Assembly (NCBI GenBank): GCA_015501595.1
Contig: JADNRX010000449.1
Coordinates: 1-42,051 of the forward strand
Length of the DNA stretch: 42,051 nt
Direction of reading: 5' to 3'
Source: Hymenopellis radicata
Taxonomy: Eukaryota > Basidiomycota > Agaricomycetes > Agaricales > Physalacriaceae
Position 1 is the stretch's first letter. Every line of letters starts with the position of its first letter. The position numbers and the translations under genes are program-made. Positions 1-11,687 of this stretch are shown piece by piece. Under the pieces are notes generated by a model. The model saw only the letters and a program-made list of their open reading frames with translations. It was not told the origin of the DNA and did not search any database.

Positions 1-1590
1 AAGTACCTTGATTGACCTTTCGATCCCCTGAGCTTTCCCAGAGCGTTGAGCTCCCCCTGAACAGCGACCGGCAATCGACCCCCGACAAGGTTGGCGCCAA
101 TGGACGGAAAATGCCCCACTTCTCCAGCCGTCGAAGCGCCACGCCCTCTCTCAGCCATCCGCGCGCTCACGTCAGTCGATGTACAATCGTATGAACAAGC
201 TACTCTCTTTGCCTGCACAAACAATTTCGTGAACCGCGACAATGAAGAAGACGATGGCGCACCTCTAAGGCCCCACCACAACTGTCAACGTCCCTCCGCA
301 TCAAACTATGCAACACCAACCGCCTATTCATCGAAGGTTCGCTTCCAGATGGATCACGATACGCGGCGCAAGTCCGTATCGCTTCATTTTTGTTGATATC
401 ACGATGAAGAATGCCTCAAAGCCACTGCGGCAGCGACATAACGAAAGTTGATCATGGAAGAAGAGAGAACGGACGATCGGGGACGTAATGCACCGCCGCG
501 ATCATCCCTCGCCACCACGACCTCCAACCACCAGCCATAGGCTCTTACCACGTCCGGCACCATCTCTGAAAGCGAACGTAGTCCGACCCTTTGCCTCCAA
601 TCGTATTTTAGCCCTCAAGACATGACGACCTGTACCAAACACCGCCCAGCTTACATGCGTAAACCTTTTTTTCCTCGTTAGCGTTCATTTGGCAAACATG
701 GAGTGGGGATACCAACTAATGGCCGCAGTCACCACTGGTCGCGCCATGACCAAACTTGGACCTTCATGTTGGCCTAAAGATGCTTGGCGTCGGTGATGGC
801 AAGCAGATCCGGACTGGCAAGGACACGGAGTGCGTGTATGCTCGCATTTTCTATTTGTCCTGATATTTACCCTTAACCAACAGTGGCATCATTATGATGA
901 TACGCGACTGGTCCAGGTTTACGACGCTATCGGAACTTCCGAACACTTGGTGGATCCAATGCCGTTTGGAAAGCGTACAGCGTGCGTCGTACTCGCATTT
1001 TCTGCGTGTATGCGTCTAATAAGGTCTCAATGCAGAAATATTCTCCCTGGATATCTGCAAGTCGGTATCGCCAAAGCCATCCTTTTGTTTTCAAACGCGT
1101 ATCGGTCATCAGGGAACGCGTATATGCCCTTCCTGCCGTGAAGAAGGACCTGGACATTTTCCATAAACTCATATCGACCTGGGGAGACGAGCCGAGCGTT
1201 TTGCCTCAAACCGACAGCATGACGACAAGAGCGAAGGAATGGCAGGACGTGCATATATCCGGTTGTTTCGGTGAGCACACTATTTTTTTACACTATCGAG
1301 GCTTAAACGCCATGCAGCACATTCCATGGAGGACTGCAAGCAGACGAAGCATGCAGGTTTACACCGACAAATTACTGTTCCCCTCGACTCTCGTCCGATA
1401 AACCATCCATGAAGTATGGTCGATAGTTACTCTTGGCGCGTAAACAACTCCCGAAGTCGTTGGAAAATCTCCCCAGCTCCCTGACAATGCTCAAACTTGG
1501 GTTCAGCGTTGGAACGCTACGCATGGTACGCCGTCGTCAGTGTTCCCCGCTTTGTTCTCATTCTATTCCTGCACTCTCCATAGTCAAGTA
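1..1590. other. No supportable gene
   Basis: I see several short open frames on both strands but none with a convincing exon chain or a family I recognise. The sequence 830-1400 contains two similar short stretches (around 836-850 and 995-1015, both with a TCGCATTTTCT core), hinting at degenerate duplication. It may hold the 5' exons of the decayed frame that becomes readable at about 1593, but I could not connect them. Confidence 0.4.
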
Positions 1591-1592
1591 GC

Positions 1593-2233
1593 AAGCTCCG
1601 TCTTATTATGGCTTCCTCGCATCTAGAAATTTCAAATACTATCCCGGCGCTGACGTACGCGAATTCACAGAGAGAGACGCTTCCATCACGGTGCGTGTGC
1701 GCCCAATGCATATGTCTTCCTATATCTAATAACTCATCCAGGATTGTACCATTCGATTCGAACTGGACATGCCCAACCTAGCCGACCTCACTCTCACTTT
1801 CATACTCACTGCCCCAAAAGGCACTCTACGTTTCCCAACACTGCTTACCGATACAAGTGGGCTCGACTTGAAGGACGTGTGTAACCAGTGTCTAAAGGCA
1901 ATTGGCGTTCCTATTGGATAAAACTTTTGTGAACGGTATGTTAATCCCGCGAGATGCTCACATTGGGGGCCATCAAGTTCTTCTAGTCTGCATGCGCATT
2001 ACTCCAATTGTTTTGCCGAGCATTGGAAGACCGTGGGCGAAGTGAAGTACACTGTCTGGACAACAAGGCCGATAGAGAACGCGACGCCTATTAGCACAGT
2101 CGAGTACGACGGAGTCAACCGCTCCGACGATCTCGATACCGATGCAGACCGACCTGTCCGACCTGACCTCGATGAGCCGGATAGCCAGCCAAATATTGTA
2201 CGCCGCTACCGAACGCCATATGTCTCACCCTGA
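1593..2233 (+). pseudogene. Unrecognised gene remnant, one internal stop
   Basis: A reading frame runs from an acceptor-like TAG just before 1593 through an exon ending near 1690, a plausible intron (GTGCGT to CATCCAG, about 1691-1741), then from 1742 to the TGA at 2231-2233. In that last 490 bases one frame stays open except for a single TAA at 1919-1921. The residues on both sides read like normal protein: before the stop an LTLTFILTAPKGTLRF segment, after it a hydrophilic, Asp- and Pro-rich tail. I found no in-phase intron that would remove the TAA, so either the protein stops there or this is a recently disabled gene. Function is not recognised. Only 63 bases separate it from the F-box gene downstream on the same strand. 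Confidence 0.35.
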
Positions 2234-2296
2234 CTCAGGATAGGGGTCTCCTAACCCTCTCTCACTCTCCCAATATCGCCGCCAACGGACAAAATC

Positions 2297-4173
2297 ATGA
2301 CCGATAACCAAGAAATAGCACCACCCTCCCTCCCGAACGAAGTCGTACAACATATCTGCACGCTGGCTTGGGACGACGTCAAGTCTCTTCGAGTTGGAAC
2401 ACTAGTATCCCATTCATTTCGTCACATCTTCTTGCCACAGCACTTCTTCCTCATACGATGTGGCGCACCCTCCCACCCCACCCGTTCCATCCGAACCTGG
2501 ATCAATCGTCTAACCTCATCACCGGTCCTAGCATCCTATATCGGTCGAGTTATCATCATGGCGCCCTTAACGGAACCCCCCGAGTCCCTTGCAGAGCTCA
2601 TTCAACTCTGCACGCGACATTCAGATCTCCAATCCCTAACACTAGCCGGCATTGACCTTAAGCCACTCATCGACACACCCCTCTGTAACACCATTTTTGG
2701 TCACACATCGTCCCTCATTCTCGAAGACGTCGTTATCGAGCCGGACAAACTCATATTACTGATGACAGCCGCCAAAACAATCAATGCCCTCGAATTGGAT
2801 TCAAACTGCTTAGCATTGGGTGACATCTTATCCCAGACGCTCACTGCACACATTCCCCCGCCAGCCCATGTCTGCCCTAACGTGACATCCCTGTCCATTG
2901 GCCTGACGGAAAACAGCTGCCGGCGAGACTTATTTCGAATATTACATCTGCTTCATCAAGCCGCGTCTTGGACCATTCACACGGCCCATTTCGATGTTGG
3001 CTCCGAATCGTCTGCGAGTGTGACGCCACTGGTAGCCAGCATAGCACCCACTGTCAAACATCTGAAGCTTACGCTGAACAGCTGCTGTACGTAACTGTCA
3101 CCGCCCCTCATTCATAACTCTTTAAACATGTTATAGTGTCCCCCGGCCACGTCCTCTCACAATTCATTCACCTGACAGCTGTCAGCGAGCTTTCCTTAGC
3201 CATTACCGAACCGACGATCCCCCGCCTAACAAACGCATTGCTCTCCTTGCCGAACCACAGCGAGCTAACAAGACTCCGATTGGAAATTTCTCTTGAAATT
3301 CAACTGCAACGAAATGATTGGCTCGCACTTGGTCATTGCATTGCCTCCCGTCATTGGATAGCTATCATGGACGTCCAATCCCTTTTCATTCGAATGCCAA
3401 CTCCCGCGGCCTTCCTTCGCTGGCAAACAGAAGCCTTCACGGTCCGGCGCCTACTAAATGAAAACGATTACGCGGGGCCTAGAGAATCCCATTTGGGGGC
3501 GCAGCCACTGCTGCCCTTTCCGCCACAAGCGCGATACTACCCACCTCGACTGAACGAGCACGATGAGCTATCGACACGGCAAATGTCAGATATGATGACG
3601 CAAGATACGTCAATTCCCAAGGTAAGATTCATCTCGACTATTGGCTACAGCAAAGCTAATGCCTCCACCCCCACACCAGCTGTGATGCGTTGTTATTCCA
3701 ACGACAGGCATACACCCAACCTTAGCATACATATCGGTGCCTAACTTTGATGCAACCATGATAACTATGGAGAACTCCAGCGTCAAACAATACGTTCAAG
3801 ACGCATACTCCTCCCATTCAACATCGCGGGTCCGATACATATATGAAATCACCCAAATCGCGCGCCGCACGATTTACGCCGCCATCTGTCCCATCCAAGA
3901 ATTTCATTCGCTGAACCTCAAAAACGACATCGCTTCATCGTATCTTCGTTCCATCACATCACGCTATGACGGGCCTTTTGAGATTTGGACAGGCAACGTG
4001 GTCATCTGGCAATCGCGAGGTGGAATATTGACAGACATGAGTGACGCCGATTTGCCCATAGTCGACGACAGATTGCCACGGTTCGTTTCCTGACATCCGA
4101 AACCGTCAACATACTTATGATTACCCACAGCTTTTTGAGATGGTACATGCGGGAAGGCAGATTTGAAGATTGA
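2297..4173 (+). CDS. F-box-like protein, multi-exon
   Basis: The N-terminus has the look of a basidiomycete F-box protein: about 14 residues in, an LPNEVVQHICTLAW segment is followed by LVSHSFRHIFLPQHFF, as in F-box domains that recruit substrates to SCF ubiquitin ligases. Exon 1 is 2297-3086; the intron 3087-3136 (GTACGT...TTATAG) joins in phase to exon 2 (3137-3621). A donor GTAAGA follows at 3622. The last intron, 4081-4131 region (GTTCGT...CCCACAG), joins in phase to a terminal exon ending with TGA at 4171-4173. The weak point is the third exon: the best acceptor (CCAG ending 3679) gives an in-frame TGA at 3683, although the same frame is then open to 4080 and looks coding. This may be an unusual splice, a nonsense mutation or a base error. 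The substrate is unknown; the body has no clear repeat domain I can name. Confidence 0.65.
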
Positions 4174-4359
4174 CTCGAATAAGCAATCCACTGACAGCTA
4201 CTTGTATAAAATTACTGTTTGTTCGCACTCGTTCATTAACATTAGGTAGTCCATCATCTCTCAAATACAGTAAAACACACAATACTAAATCTAGCGTTCC
4301 GCTGTCGGAAAGAGAACGGTTTGTGACACGCCGCTTGCCGGCCACTTTCCATCATACAT

Positions 4360-4971
4360 GTAAATTTAAATGGGGAGGTCCATTCGTCGGTTAGAGTACG
4401 GCGGATGACTAAGTGCACAGCCACATAATCGTTGGACGCGTACTTTGCGCGTACTTCCACCTACCTGTTTACTCCTCTATTGCCCCGCTCTGTTACTACC
4501 CAAACATTACATTGGAATAAAGACTACATTGATATTAAGTAAATAGCACCTCAAGAAGTCTGTTATCGGTGCCAAAACAAACAAATCCTTCAGAGAACAG
4601 TCTTAATCCGCAGATCAAGATTAAAGACTGACCACAGCACCGTTCCCCTCAAGGATTTGTATGGTACATTCTGTGGGCCATCTCTAGGGTTTCTTCACCT
4701 TGGTTTATACATATCCTATGCCTATCTTCCGTGTGGGCCAGATCAGCACCAAATCAGCACATCATCTCAGTCATGATCGACATAATTCAAAAAGGGCTGT
4801 GAACAAACCCTGTAGGACACTTCCAGGATGAGATCCATGCAAGAATTTTAATATATTTCTGCTTTCACAACGTACAATCTCTACCGCCGTTTCGCTGTTG
4901 AGCGCGATCCCGTACAAACAAACCACAACAGGACAACCTCTTATAGACGAATGGACCTCCCCATAAATTAC
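4360..4971. mobile_element. MITE-like element bounded by imperfect inverted repeats
   Basis: The 29 bases at 4360-4388 and the 26 bases at 4946-4971 are near-perfect inverted repeats: both read GTAA(A)TTTA(AA)TGGGGAGG then TCCATTCGTC inward. The intervening 560 bases have no gene I can support. The size and arrangement suit a non-autonomous DNA transposon, but I do not see a convincing target-site duplication, so the exact ends are uncertain. Confidence 0.45.
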
Positions 4972-5147
4972 CCCGTAAATTACCAGCAGCTGCGGGAGCC
5001 CGAGGTAAGTTACCTGTAAGAAAAGCGGCCGACCATTTCTTGCGCCACCCTAGGCTGGGCTGTGCTTCACGTGCTTAAGTGATCACATGTTCCACGTGGG
5101 AGCCAGATCACGTTTTTTTGCGGGCTCCTTATGTTTCGTAAAGACAC
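4972..5147. other. Short intergenic stretch
   Basis: No coding signal seen. It contains a cluster of E-box-like CACGTG palindromes (near 5069 and 5092), which could be transcription-factor sites but have no experimental support here. Confidence 0.25.
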
Positions 5148-5945
5148 TAACCTAAAGGTTTGTGAATTATTTTCTTAGGCTTTCCAGTATGTATCGAATA
5201 CTGGACATTCGCCCACTAGGAAGTAAATCGATAGTGTTACAACAATCATCACACCTATCCCAACCGTACAGACTTGACAACCTCGGAGGAACCCGACCTT
5301 TCTCCCCCGTACCTTGTACACCGCCTTCTGTGACGGGTCCTTCTTCTTCGCCTGGTCGAACTTTTGCCTCATTTCACACGCGGATTCCTCCCGCTCTTGG
5401 GTCGATGCGGCGTAAGCCCCTGGTTCTTTCAACACAGAGCGCGGCCCAGACGTTTCTTCCTCCGCATTGGAATCCACACTATGCCATGATTTAGAAATGC
5501 ATACGAAAAAGACGAACCGTGCACTCCGAGCTTCATGCTCGGCCTTCCTCTTTGGCAGCCTTGACAAGCACATAATGTCCATCGCCATCTTCTTCCCTCA
5601 TCCACGTCCATCTTCGCGACCCATCATCCAGAGCCGCCAGCCTGCCTCTGCAGCCTCTTCTTCGCCTCTTTAAGCAACTCCATTCATTGAGGTCTGAACA
5701 ACAGACAATCCTTAGGCTCTGGTATACTTACTATAGGACCAATTCAACCATTAGCAAGAAATTAGTCGGAGTTTTCTGGTACTCACCGAGTTTGTGATCG
5801 TACTTGAGTAGCATGTCCGTTAAAAGCTTCCATGAATCACAAGCGAAGAGTCTGCCACAAGATCCTAGAGGTTAAGTCACCAACATAACCGGCCACTTGA
5901 TCTTCCAGCGCGATGGGTTTTCGACAAGTTGATCGGATCCGACAT
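5148..5945 (-). pseudogene. Small unrecognised gene, probably frameshifted
   Basis: Reading the minus strand from an ATG at 5945, a coding-like exon occupies 5864-5787 (LFACDSWKLLTDMLLKYDHK) and ends at a GTGAGT donor. An acceptor (TTCAG) at 5694 joins in phase to an exon that reaches a TGA at 5535-5533. Immediately past that, a different frame is again strongly protein-like (HSVDSNAEEETSGPRSVLKE onward, charged, Lys-rich), down to an intron-like GTACGG...CTAG and a possible stop at 5149-5147. A single extra G near 5540 (GAAGGCCGAG) would account for the break. I do not recognise the family. Its possible start lies only about 30 bases downstream of the kinase stop, in the same direction. Confidence 0.35.
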
Positions 5946-5974
5946 TTCATTATGTAGCAGAGCAGAACGCAATA

Positions 5975-7460
5975 TCAAACAACGTCCTCAAACCACAGAT
6001 CCTTCAGCAACTCCTCTGCGCTTGCGCGCTTGTCTGGGTCGATGCGCAAAGCCCGACTTATCAGAGCCGCTGCGGGCGCGATAAGTTCCTCTTGACCCTC
6101 AAAACGCCGGCTACATTTCAAGCAATACGCGACGGATCTGTCGGGAATCTCCAATGAACCTTTGAAACTCCCTGGCGACCTAGGTTAGCCTGGCGTTTCC
6201 AAAGATGTTCGAGAGTACTGACCATCGGGCTCAAAGAACTTCAATGCCTTGGAACATTTCTTGAGGAATTCTGGTTCAAATCTGTCGCCGGTAACAGTAG
6301 CCATCTGCCATAGCATATATGCGTGTTCGGAGAGATGCATGTCCTCATTCACTCTATAAAAGAAAAGTGGCCTCCCAGTTAGTAGCTCAAAAATCTAGGA
6401 TTTTGCATGTCCAGGTGCGACGCGAAGACTTGATAGAACTTACCTGACAACCAAATGCCCAGATATCAGCCGGTTTGTCCCACTCCCCACTCAAGTAGAC
6501 CTCAGGAGGGCGGAACGCAAGAACAGTGATCACATGGTGTGAGTGAAATTTCGAGCGTTGCGCTGCGATGCGTTGAGAATATGGTCAAAGAATGGGAGGT
6601 GATGACTGACCACAGCCAAAGTCAGCAAGTAGATACGTAGCCTTGGCAGCCTCGTCCATGGATATGGACGGAAAGGTCTGAGACACGGCAGATTGGACGA
6701 TACCCTCTTCAGACATCTCCGGTTCGTGTCGTCGGGCTGGATTCTTGACTAGAAACTCCTCTATTTCTTGATTTGTGATGCCCGTGTCAATGAAGATGTT
6801 ATCCCTCTTGATGTCGGTATGGACGATGTCATGGGCATGAGCATAGGCAAGACCACGCAACGTGTGCAGCAGAACACGTTTAATGACAGGAAGAGGGATG
6901 TACTGCCCAGCACGCACGAAAGGGTATGAGAAGGACCCAAAGTCGCCGCGGTAAACGGGGGTGACAAGGCAGATGTGGTCGCCCTCAGCCGTACTCATGC
7001 CAGGAAGGTTGAAGACTTCTAAAAGACGCAGGCAGTGCGGTGGAGGCGTTCCGTTTTCCAAAACGCGCAGCGCTTTAGGCTCCTTACCAATGCCCATCTG
7101 ACACAGCTGGGTCCAACTGCCCGTCAAGACCTTGACGGCGACGAATTTGGTGGCGGGAGTATCCCGAGCGAGCCAGGTGCTCGAGTGCATACCCCAGCCT
7201 AGCTTGCGTTCGATGGTGTACCTTGCACTTGGACCTATTTTCTGCCCAAAGTCTAGTCGTGCCCAGCCGCAGTCCCTCAACGCAGGCATGCCCAGCGGCT
7301 CGGATGCGAAGCTGTAGTCAACAAAAGTTTCGCCATTGGGACCAACGGAAAAGTGCTGGTTGGTGACTCCAGAGGGGACTGTCGCCATTTGAACAGAGGT
7401 CGAATTGAAGCGGAAGAATTGAAACAAGGTTCGCCGACGCAGGTGATGATTGAAAAACAT
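5975..7460 (-). CDS. SRPK-like serine/threonine protein kinase
   Basis: This is a complete protein kinase of the fungal SRPK-like group, predicted 445 residues. Exons on the minus strand: 7460-6611, 6562-6444, 6394-6223, 6171-5975; all three introns are 49-51 bases and all phases agree. The ATP-binding segment is LGWGMHSSTWLARD with lysine in VAVK, the catalytic loop reads HTDIKRDN (Thr in place of the Arg of HRD, as is common in this group), then LLADFG and RPPEVYL (the APE region). The C-lobe ends with DPDKRASAEELLKDLWF, the normal end of a kinase domain. SRPK enzymes phosphorylate Arg/Ser-rich proteins, but many fungal members have no assigned substrate. The first 24 residues are Arg/Phe-rich (MFFNHHLRRRTLFQFFRF) and could be a mitochondrial presequence; a second Met at residue 25 is an alternative start. 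It diverges from the MIOS gene across 207 bases. Confidence 0.85.
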
Positions 7461-7667
7461 GAGTCTGCATGGACTTATGTGCGCGGTGTGAACATGACAC
7501 GATAGTTTGACGATAGTCGCAAATTATGAGTTGACCGGTCATCGGCTAGGGTTAGCCGTCATCCGACCTGACTTTTGACTTGCTTTTGACCGTCATCATC
7601 GCTCGTCGCGTCGGCCACAGCACATCTGCCCTCAAAGGATGCTGCACGGGTGTCTCTGCTGAGCTCT
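7461..7667. promoter_or_regulatory. Shared divergent promoter region, kinase / MIOS homolog
   Basis: Only 207 bases separate the two start codons, which point away from each other, so both promoters must lie here or inside the neighbouring 5' exons. I see no clear TATA box. Confidence 0.4.
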
Positions 7668-10600
7668 ATGGTTTCGCCGGCGCAGGCAGACAAACGCCTT
7701 CTATGGGATCCGCGCCAGGGAAACAAGTTCGTCGTTGGCGGGCGATCCCAGCTCACTCTGTACGAATGGACTCCGGAATACCCTGAAATTCGCCATATTA
7801 CTTCTAAACATGGCCTTGAGCATATGAAAGTACGCGTTCTATCTGAATAGAAATGAAGTAATAAATTTTATCCACTCGCAGTGCTTTGCATGGTCCCCCG
7901 ACAATTATTTCGATGACCTAATAGCCGTGGGGTATTCAACTGGTCGTCTGGATCTTATTCGTTTGGAAGCATCGAAGCATGCGCGTCAAAGCAATCTTCT
8001 GTCCACCGGACCCTCTGTGTCTCTTCCCTTGCGCAACTACCGCTCGTGTAACGCGCTCTCCTTCTGCCCTGCAGATTCCAACTATCTGGCTGTAGGTCTT
8101 GACAAAGTACGCGGTGATTGCAGTGTCGTTGTGTGGGACATTGAGAGCACTATGCCATCCATGATGTTTCCGCTCGATAAATTTGACGCGACCACAACAG
8201 TATCTAGACTTCAGCCTCTCCTTCCCCATGCAGAGCTAGGTCCCAAAATGGATCGGCGGATCGTTCAACAGCATGCGCCCACCGAAGTCGTATCAGCGTT
8301 AACGTTCCTTCCGCAGTCCACAAATCTCGTACTGGCTAGCATATCTTCTCGCTGGCTACGACTCTTTGACTTGCGCACTCCCGGTCCAGCCACATTTAAC
8401 GTGGGATTGAAAGTGTCTGGAATGGCGACAGATCCGTTTGACCCGCGACGCGTCGCATGCTTCGGAGAAGGGCTCATCACTCTTTGGGATACCAGAAAAC
8501 TCGTGCAGCCCATACTCAATTTTTCTGAGAAGGATGCCCTCGGGGATGGTGCACGTTCGCAGTCGCTACCGGGTATCTACTCGTCCGTAGAGTTCTCATC
8601 TACAAGACGAGGTGTCCTGGCTACCTTACACCAAGGTGCTCGTCATGTTCGGATGTGGGACATGATGGAGGCTCGCGCACACGTCGTCGGCGATGCATCT
8701 TCAGACACAGAAAAATCGCGCGACTCTGCACCTTCCAATCGCCTAGCGAAGCGATCGTGGGCTAACTTACCCTGGAGTGGAGGTTCAAGTGGAAATGATT
8801 CCTTCAAGGAACACGCTCCACCCGTAAACACCAGTATTATTCTTTCCGATACGCGTCGAAGTGGGTAGCATTTCTGTGTTCATTACGTTTTCTAAAGCTC
8901 CCTAAAGCGAAAACATTCGATCGGTCCTTGTCTTCGTTCGCACTGGTGCCAACCTCTCAAGAACAGCCTAGTATCTTGACGACATCCATCATGGTCGTAA
9001 ACGGTGAAGGCGACCTTGAGCTGCACTCTTTGTACGACACACCAAAACAAGCATGTTGGAGTGCCCGCGGTGAGCTTGCCATGGGTGCTGGCTTCTCTTT
9101 CCGAGTCATATCCACCATTGTCGACCAGGAAGTCCCGGAACCATGGGATCTCCCTCAAGCACCGACCCAGCCCACCCGGAGCGCGACGACATCTCGGTCG
9201 CGTGGTCGAGAAAAGCGTCGTTCCCCAGATCCCAACGCTTCGTTCACCCCTCCATTGTACAACCATCGCGAGGATGAATCTCCAGTCGGCCCAGGCAGTC
9301 GCGGGGTGTCTATTGCATTGGCCACCAATTTAGCCACTACACGGCCAGATAAACGATCGTTTAGCCCTGCTTCTCTACGCGTACATGAATCCCAGATAAA
9401 TGCTGGAAGCCCTCTTCTCAAGAGGTCCATCTCACGTCCTCGACGGGACCTGACATCAGTTAAGGCCAAGTCGTCTCTGTCTCCCGATACGCGTAACGCT
9501 GGCCCGAGTAAGATTAAAAAGACGCCATTGAAAGGTGCGGCAGCTACTGTGGAGGACGATATCTCTATGATCATGAGGAGAAGAGTCATCAGCGGGTATG
9601 GCATCAAGAATGTGGGCTCTCTTCTATGAACACTTGTCACAAAACACTTATCAAGCTTCATGCACAGCCGGATGACAATGGCACTATCGTGCAAAATGGA
9701 ACCGATACGTATGACAGTTCTGCTCAGATTCTATCAGACCTGTGGGGATGGATATACTGTCAGTTGTGCCTTCGCAAGCTCACTCTTTTTGTTATGACTC
9801 ACGACGCGCAGATTCTCGTAACATCCTGTGCAACCCGACCCCAATGATCAACGGTTACGATTTCAGCTACGAAGGTCTACTCAGTATATGGGAGGGTATG
9901 GAGCCGCGCTTCCAAGCACCACCTGTCCACCATACGCTCCTTGAGCCACCAGCAAGCGAAACTCTACATAACGGCCGGAGGTCTCTCTCGCCTGCCGGGG
10001 AATCACACGGAAACTTCAACGCCGCATTGAAAGAGCTACTTTCTCGCGGTAGCATTGAAACGGCGTGGACTCCTGCTGCTACAACGTCACGGCAGTTACA
10101 AAGACAGGTCGCGCTGCAGCTTATTGGATGGAGTCTTCGGGATTCAGAGCTTCAAAAGGACATCGACAGGTTAATCCCATTGCGTTGTGTCTGCTTTTAA
10201 CTCATCTTGTACTAGGTGGGAGAACAATGGCAAGATTTCTCGAGCTGCCTGCTGGCTGGTGTTCATCAAAAAGTATGACAAGGCTGTTAGACTGTTGTTG
10301 GCGAGTGAAGGTACGCTTGCATTCACTTTTTTATTGGACCTTACTCATCAATGCTTCAGATGAAAGTCATCATATGATGTCGGGCATGCTCGCTGCCTTG
10401 ACGGCACATCACTCGGAATCTCGTTCGAGTGGCATAAGATCGTCCGACCTGCGTGAGCATTGCGAACGCGTCATTGTCAAGCTCCAGGACCCGTACCTGA
10501 GAGCCATGCTCACTCATCTGGCGCTTGGCGACTGGTCGGAAGTCTTGGAGGAAGAGCTCATTCCTTTCCGGGAACGTCTTGCTATCGCATTCCAGTTCTT

Positions 10601-11402
10601 GGATGACAAGACGCTGTCCTCCTACTTGAGAAGGGTTAAAGACCGTACCAGTGGGGGCGATATTGACGCTATCATTGTTACTGGGCTTACGAAAGCTGGC
10701 GTGAACATCCTGCAGTCCTATGTTGACAAATCGGGCGACATTCAAACGGCGGCGATTATGGCTTCGTATGTGTGCCCGTCGAAGTTTACGGATGCCCGCG
10801 TCGACCGATGGTTAGATGCATATCGCGATTTACTGGACGGGTTTAGATTGTTTCACCATCGCGTGGATTTCGATGTCACTAGAGGTCAAATAGTGCAAGA
10901 GTTTGTTGATGATGGATATAACCCACCGGAGGTTTGGGCACCCAGACAGATCTTAATTCGGTGCAATTATTGTAATAAGACGATCAGCGACGATGGTTCC
11001 GAAATTCGCCGTACGAAGGTCAGTCTTTCATTTAGCGAAATGGATGACCTTTGTTGAATGTACTCTACAGGCGACGAGTTGTCCGCATTGTTCGCGTTCG
11101 CTACCCCGCTGCTCAGTTTGTTTGATGACCTTGAGTGTTATTCCTGACGCGGCTCGAGAGGTCGAGCTTGCACACACTCAAGCACAATATGCTGGTGAAT
11201 ATTGCTATCACCTTGGCATAATCTTCGCACTGATGTCTCCTCTGAAGACACTATCGACGATGCTATCGTCATATGCCAAACATGTAGACATGGCGGCCAC
11301 GCCTCCCATGTGATGGATTGGTTTTTCGACGGTGATGGAACACAATCGCATGCAACGTGTGCTGTTGCGAACTGCGATTGTCAGTGTGCGGACAACATGT
11401 AG
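7668..11402 (+). CDS. MIOS/Sea4 homolog, GATOR2 (SEACAT) subunit
   Basis: Nine exons (7668-7829, 7882-8860, 8908-9611, 9656-9758, 9812-10169, 10216-10310, 10360-11018, 11071-11194, 11248-11402) splice in consistent phase to 1112 residues. The N-terminal third is a WD40 propeller (for example LLWDPRQGNKFVVGG, WDIESTMPSMMF, LRLFDLRTPG, LITLWDTRK, VRMWDMMEA). A Ser/Arg-rich middle is followed by an alpha-solenoid (FSYEGLLSIWEG, RAACWLVFIKKYDKAVRLLL). The C-terminus is a Cys/His zinc module with CNYC, CPHC, CSVC, CQTCRHGGH and a final CAVANCDCQC. This architecture is that of MIOS/Sea4, a subunit of GATOR2 at the vacuolar/lysosomal membrane that relays amino-acid status to TORC1. An upstream GTG at 7650 is in frame; I prefer the ATG at 7668 because the usual N-terminal RLLWDP strand follows closely. 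No breaks were seen. Confidence 0.9.
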
Positions 11403-11687
11403 AAGCATCCGGTGTTTGGATTACTCATTTAATCTGCATTACTATGTTAGTTCATTGTCCGCTGTAATTTACTATGCTTCCTTAGGGCTCTCAATAGTCG
11501 GAGAATACGTTTAGTTAAGTGTGCTACTATACATGTGCGTTTGATGGAAATCAAGGACAGTGGAGGTATCGAAGACAACAGACGAAAGCAGGAAGGAAAA
11601 CAATGTAGGTATGTACAAAAAACAGGCCATGGTCTGTCTGACTTCGTAAGTAGCAGATCCATATCGGCGGTGGTGGTGTCTGGTTCT
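11403..11687. other. Intergenic region between convergent genes
   Basis: 285 bases between the MIOS stop and the stop of the membrane-protein gene on the other strand. I expect both 3' ends here; no further element was recognised. Confidence 0.4.

Noticed and set aside
5501..5540. 39-base GTTCGT...ATAG intron in the small gene
   Set aside because: It is a multiple of three, shorter than every other intron here, and the frame is open through it, so it need not be an intron.
9155..9694. 179-residue minus-strand open frame
   Set aside because: Antisense to MIOS exon 3, whose frame and splice phases are secure.
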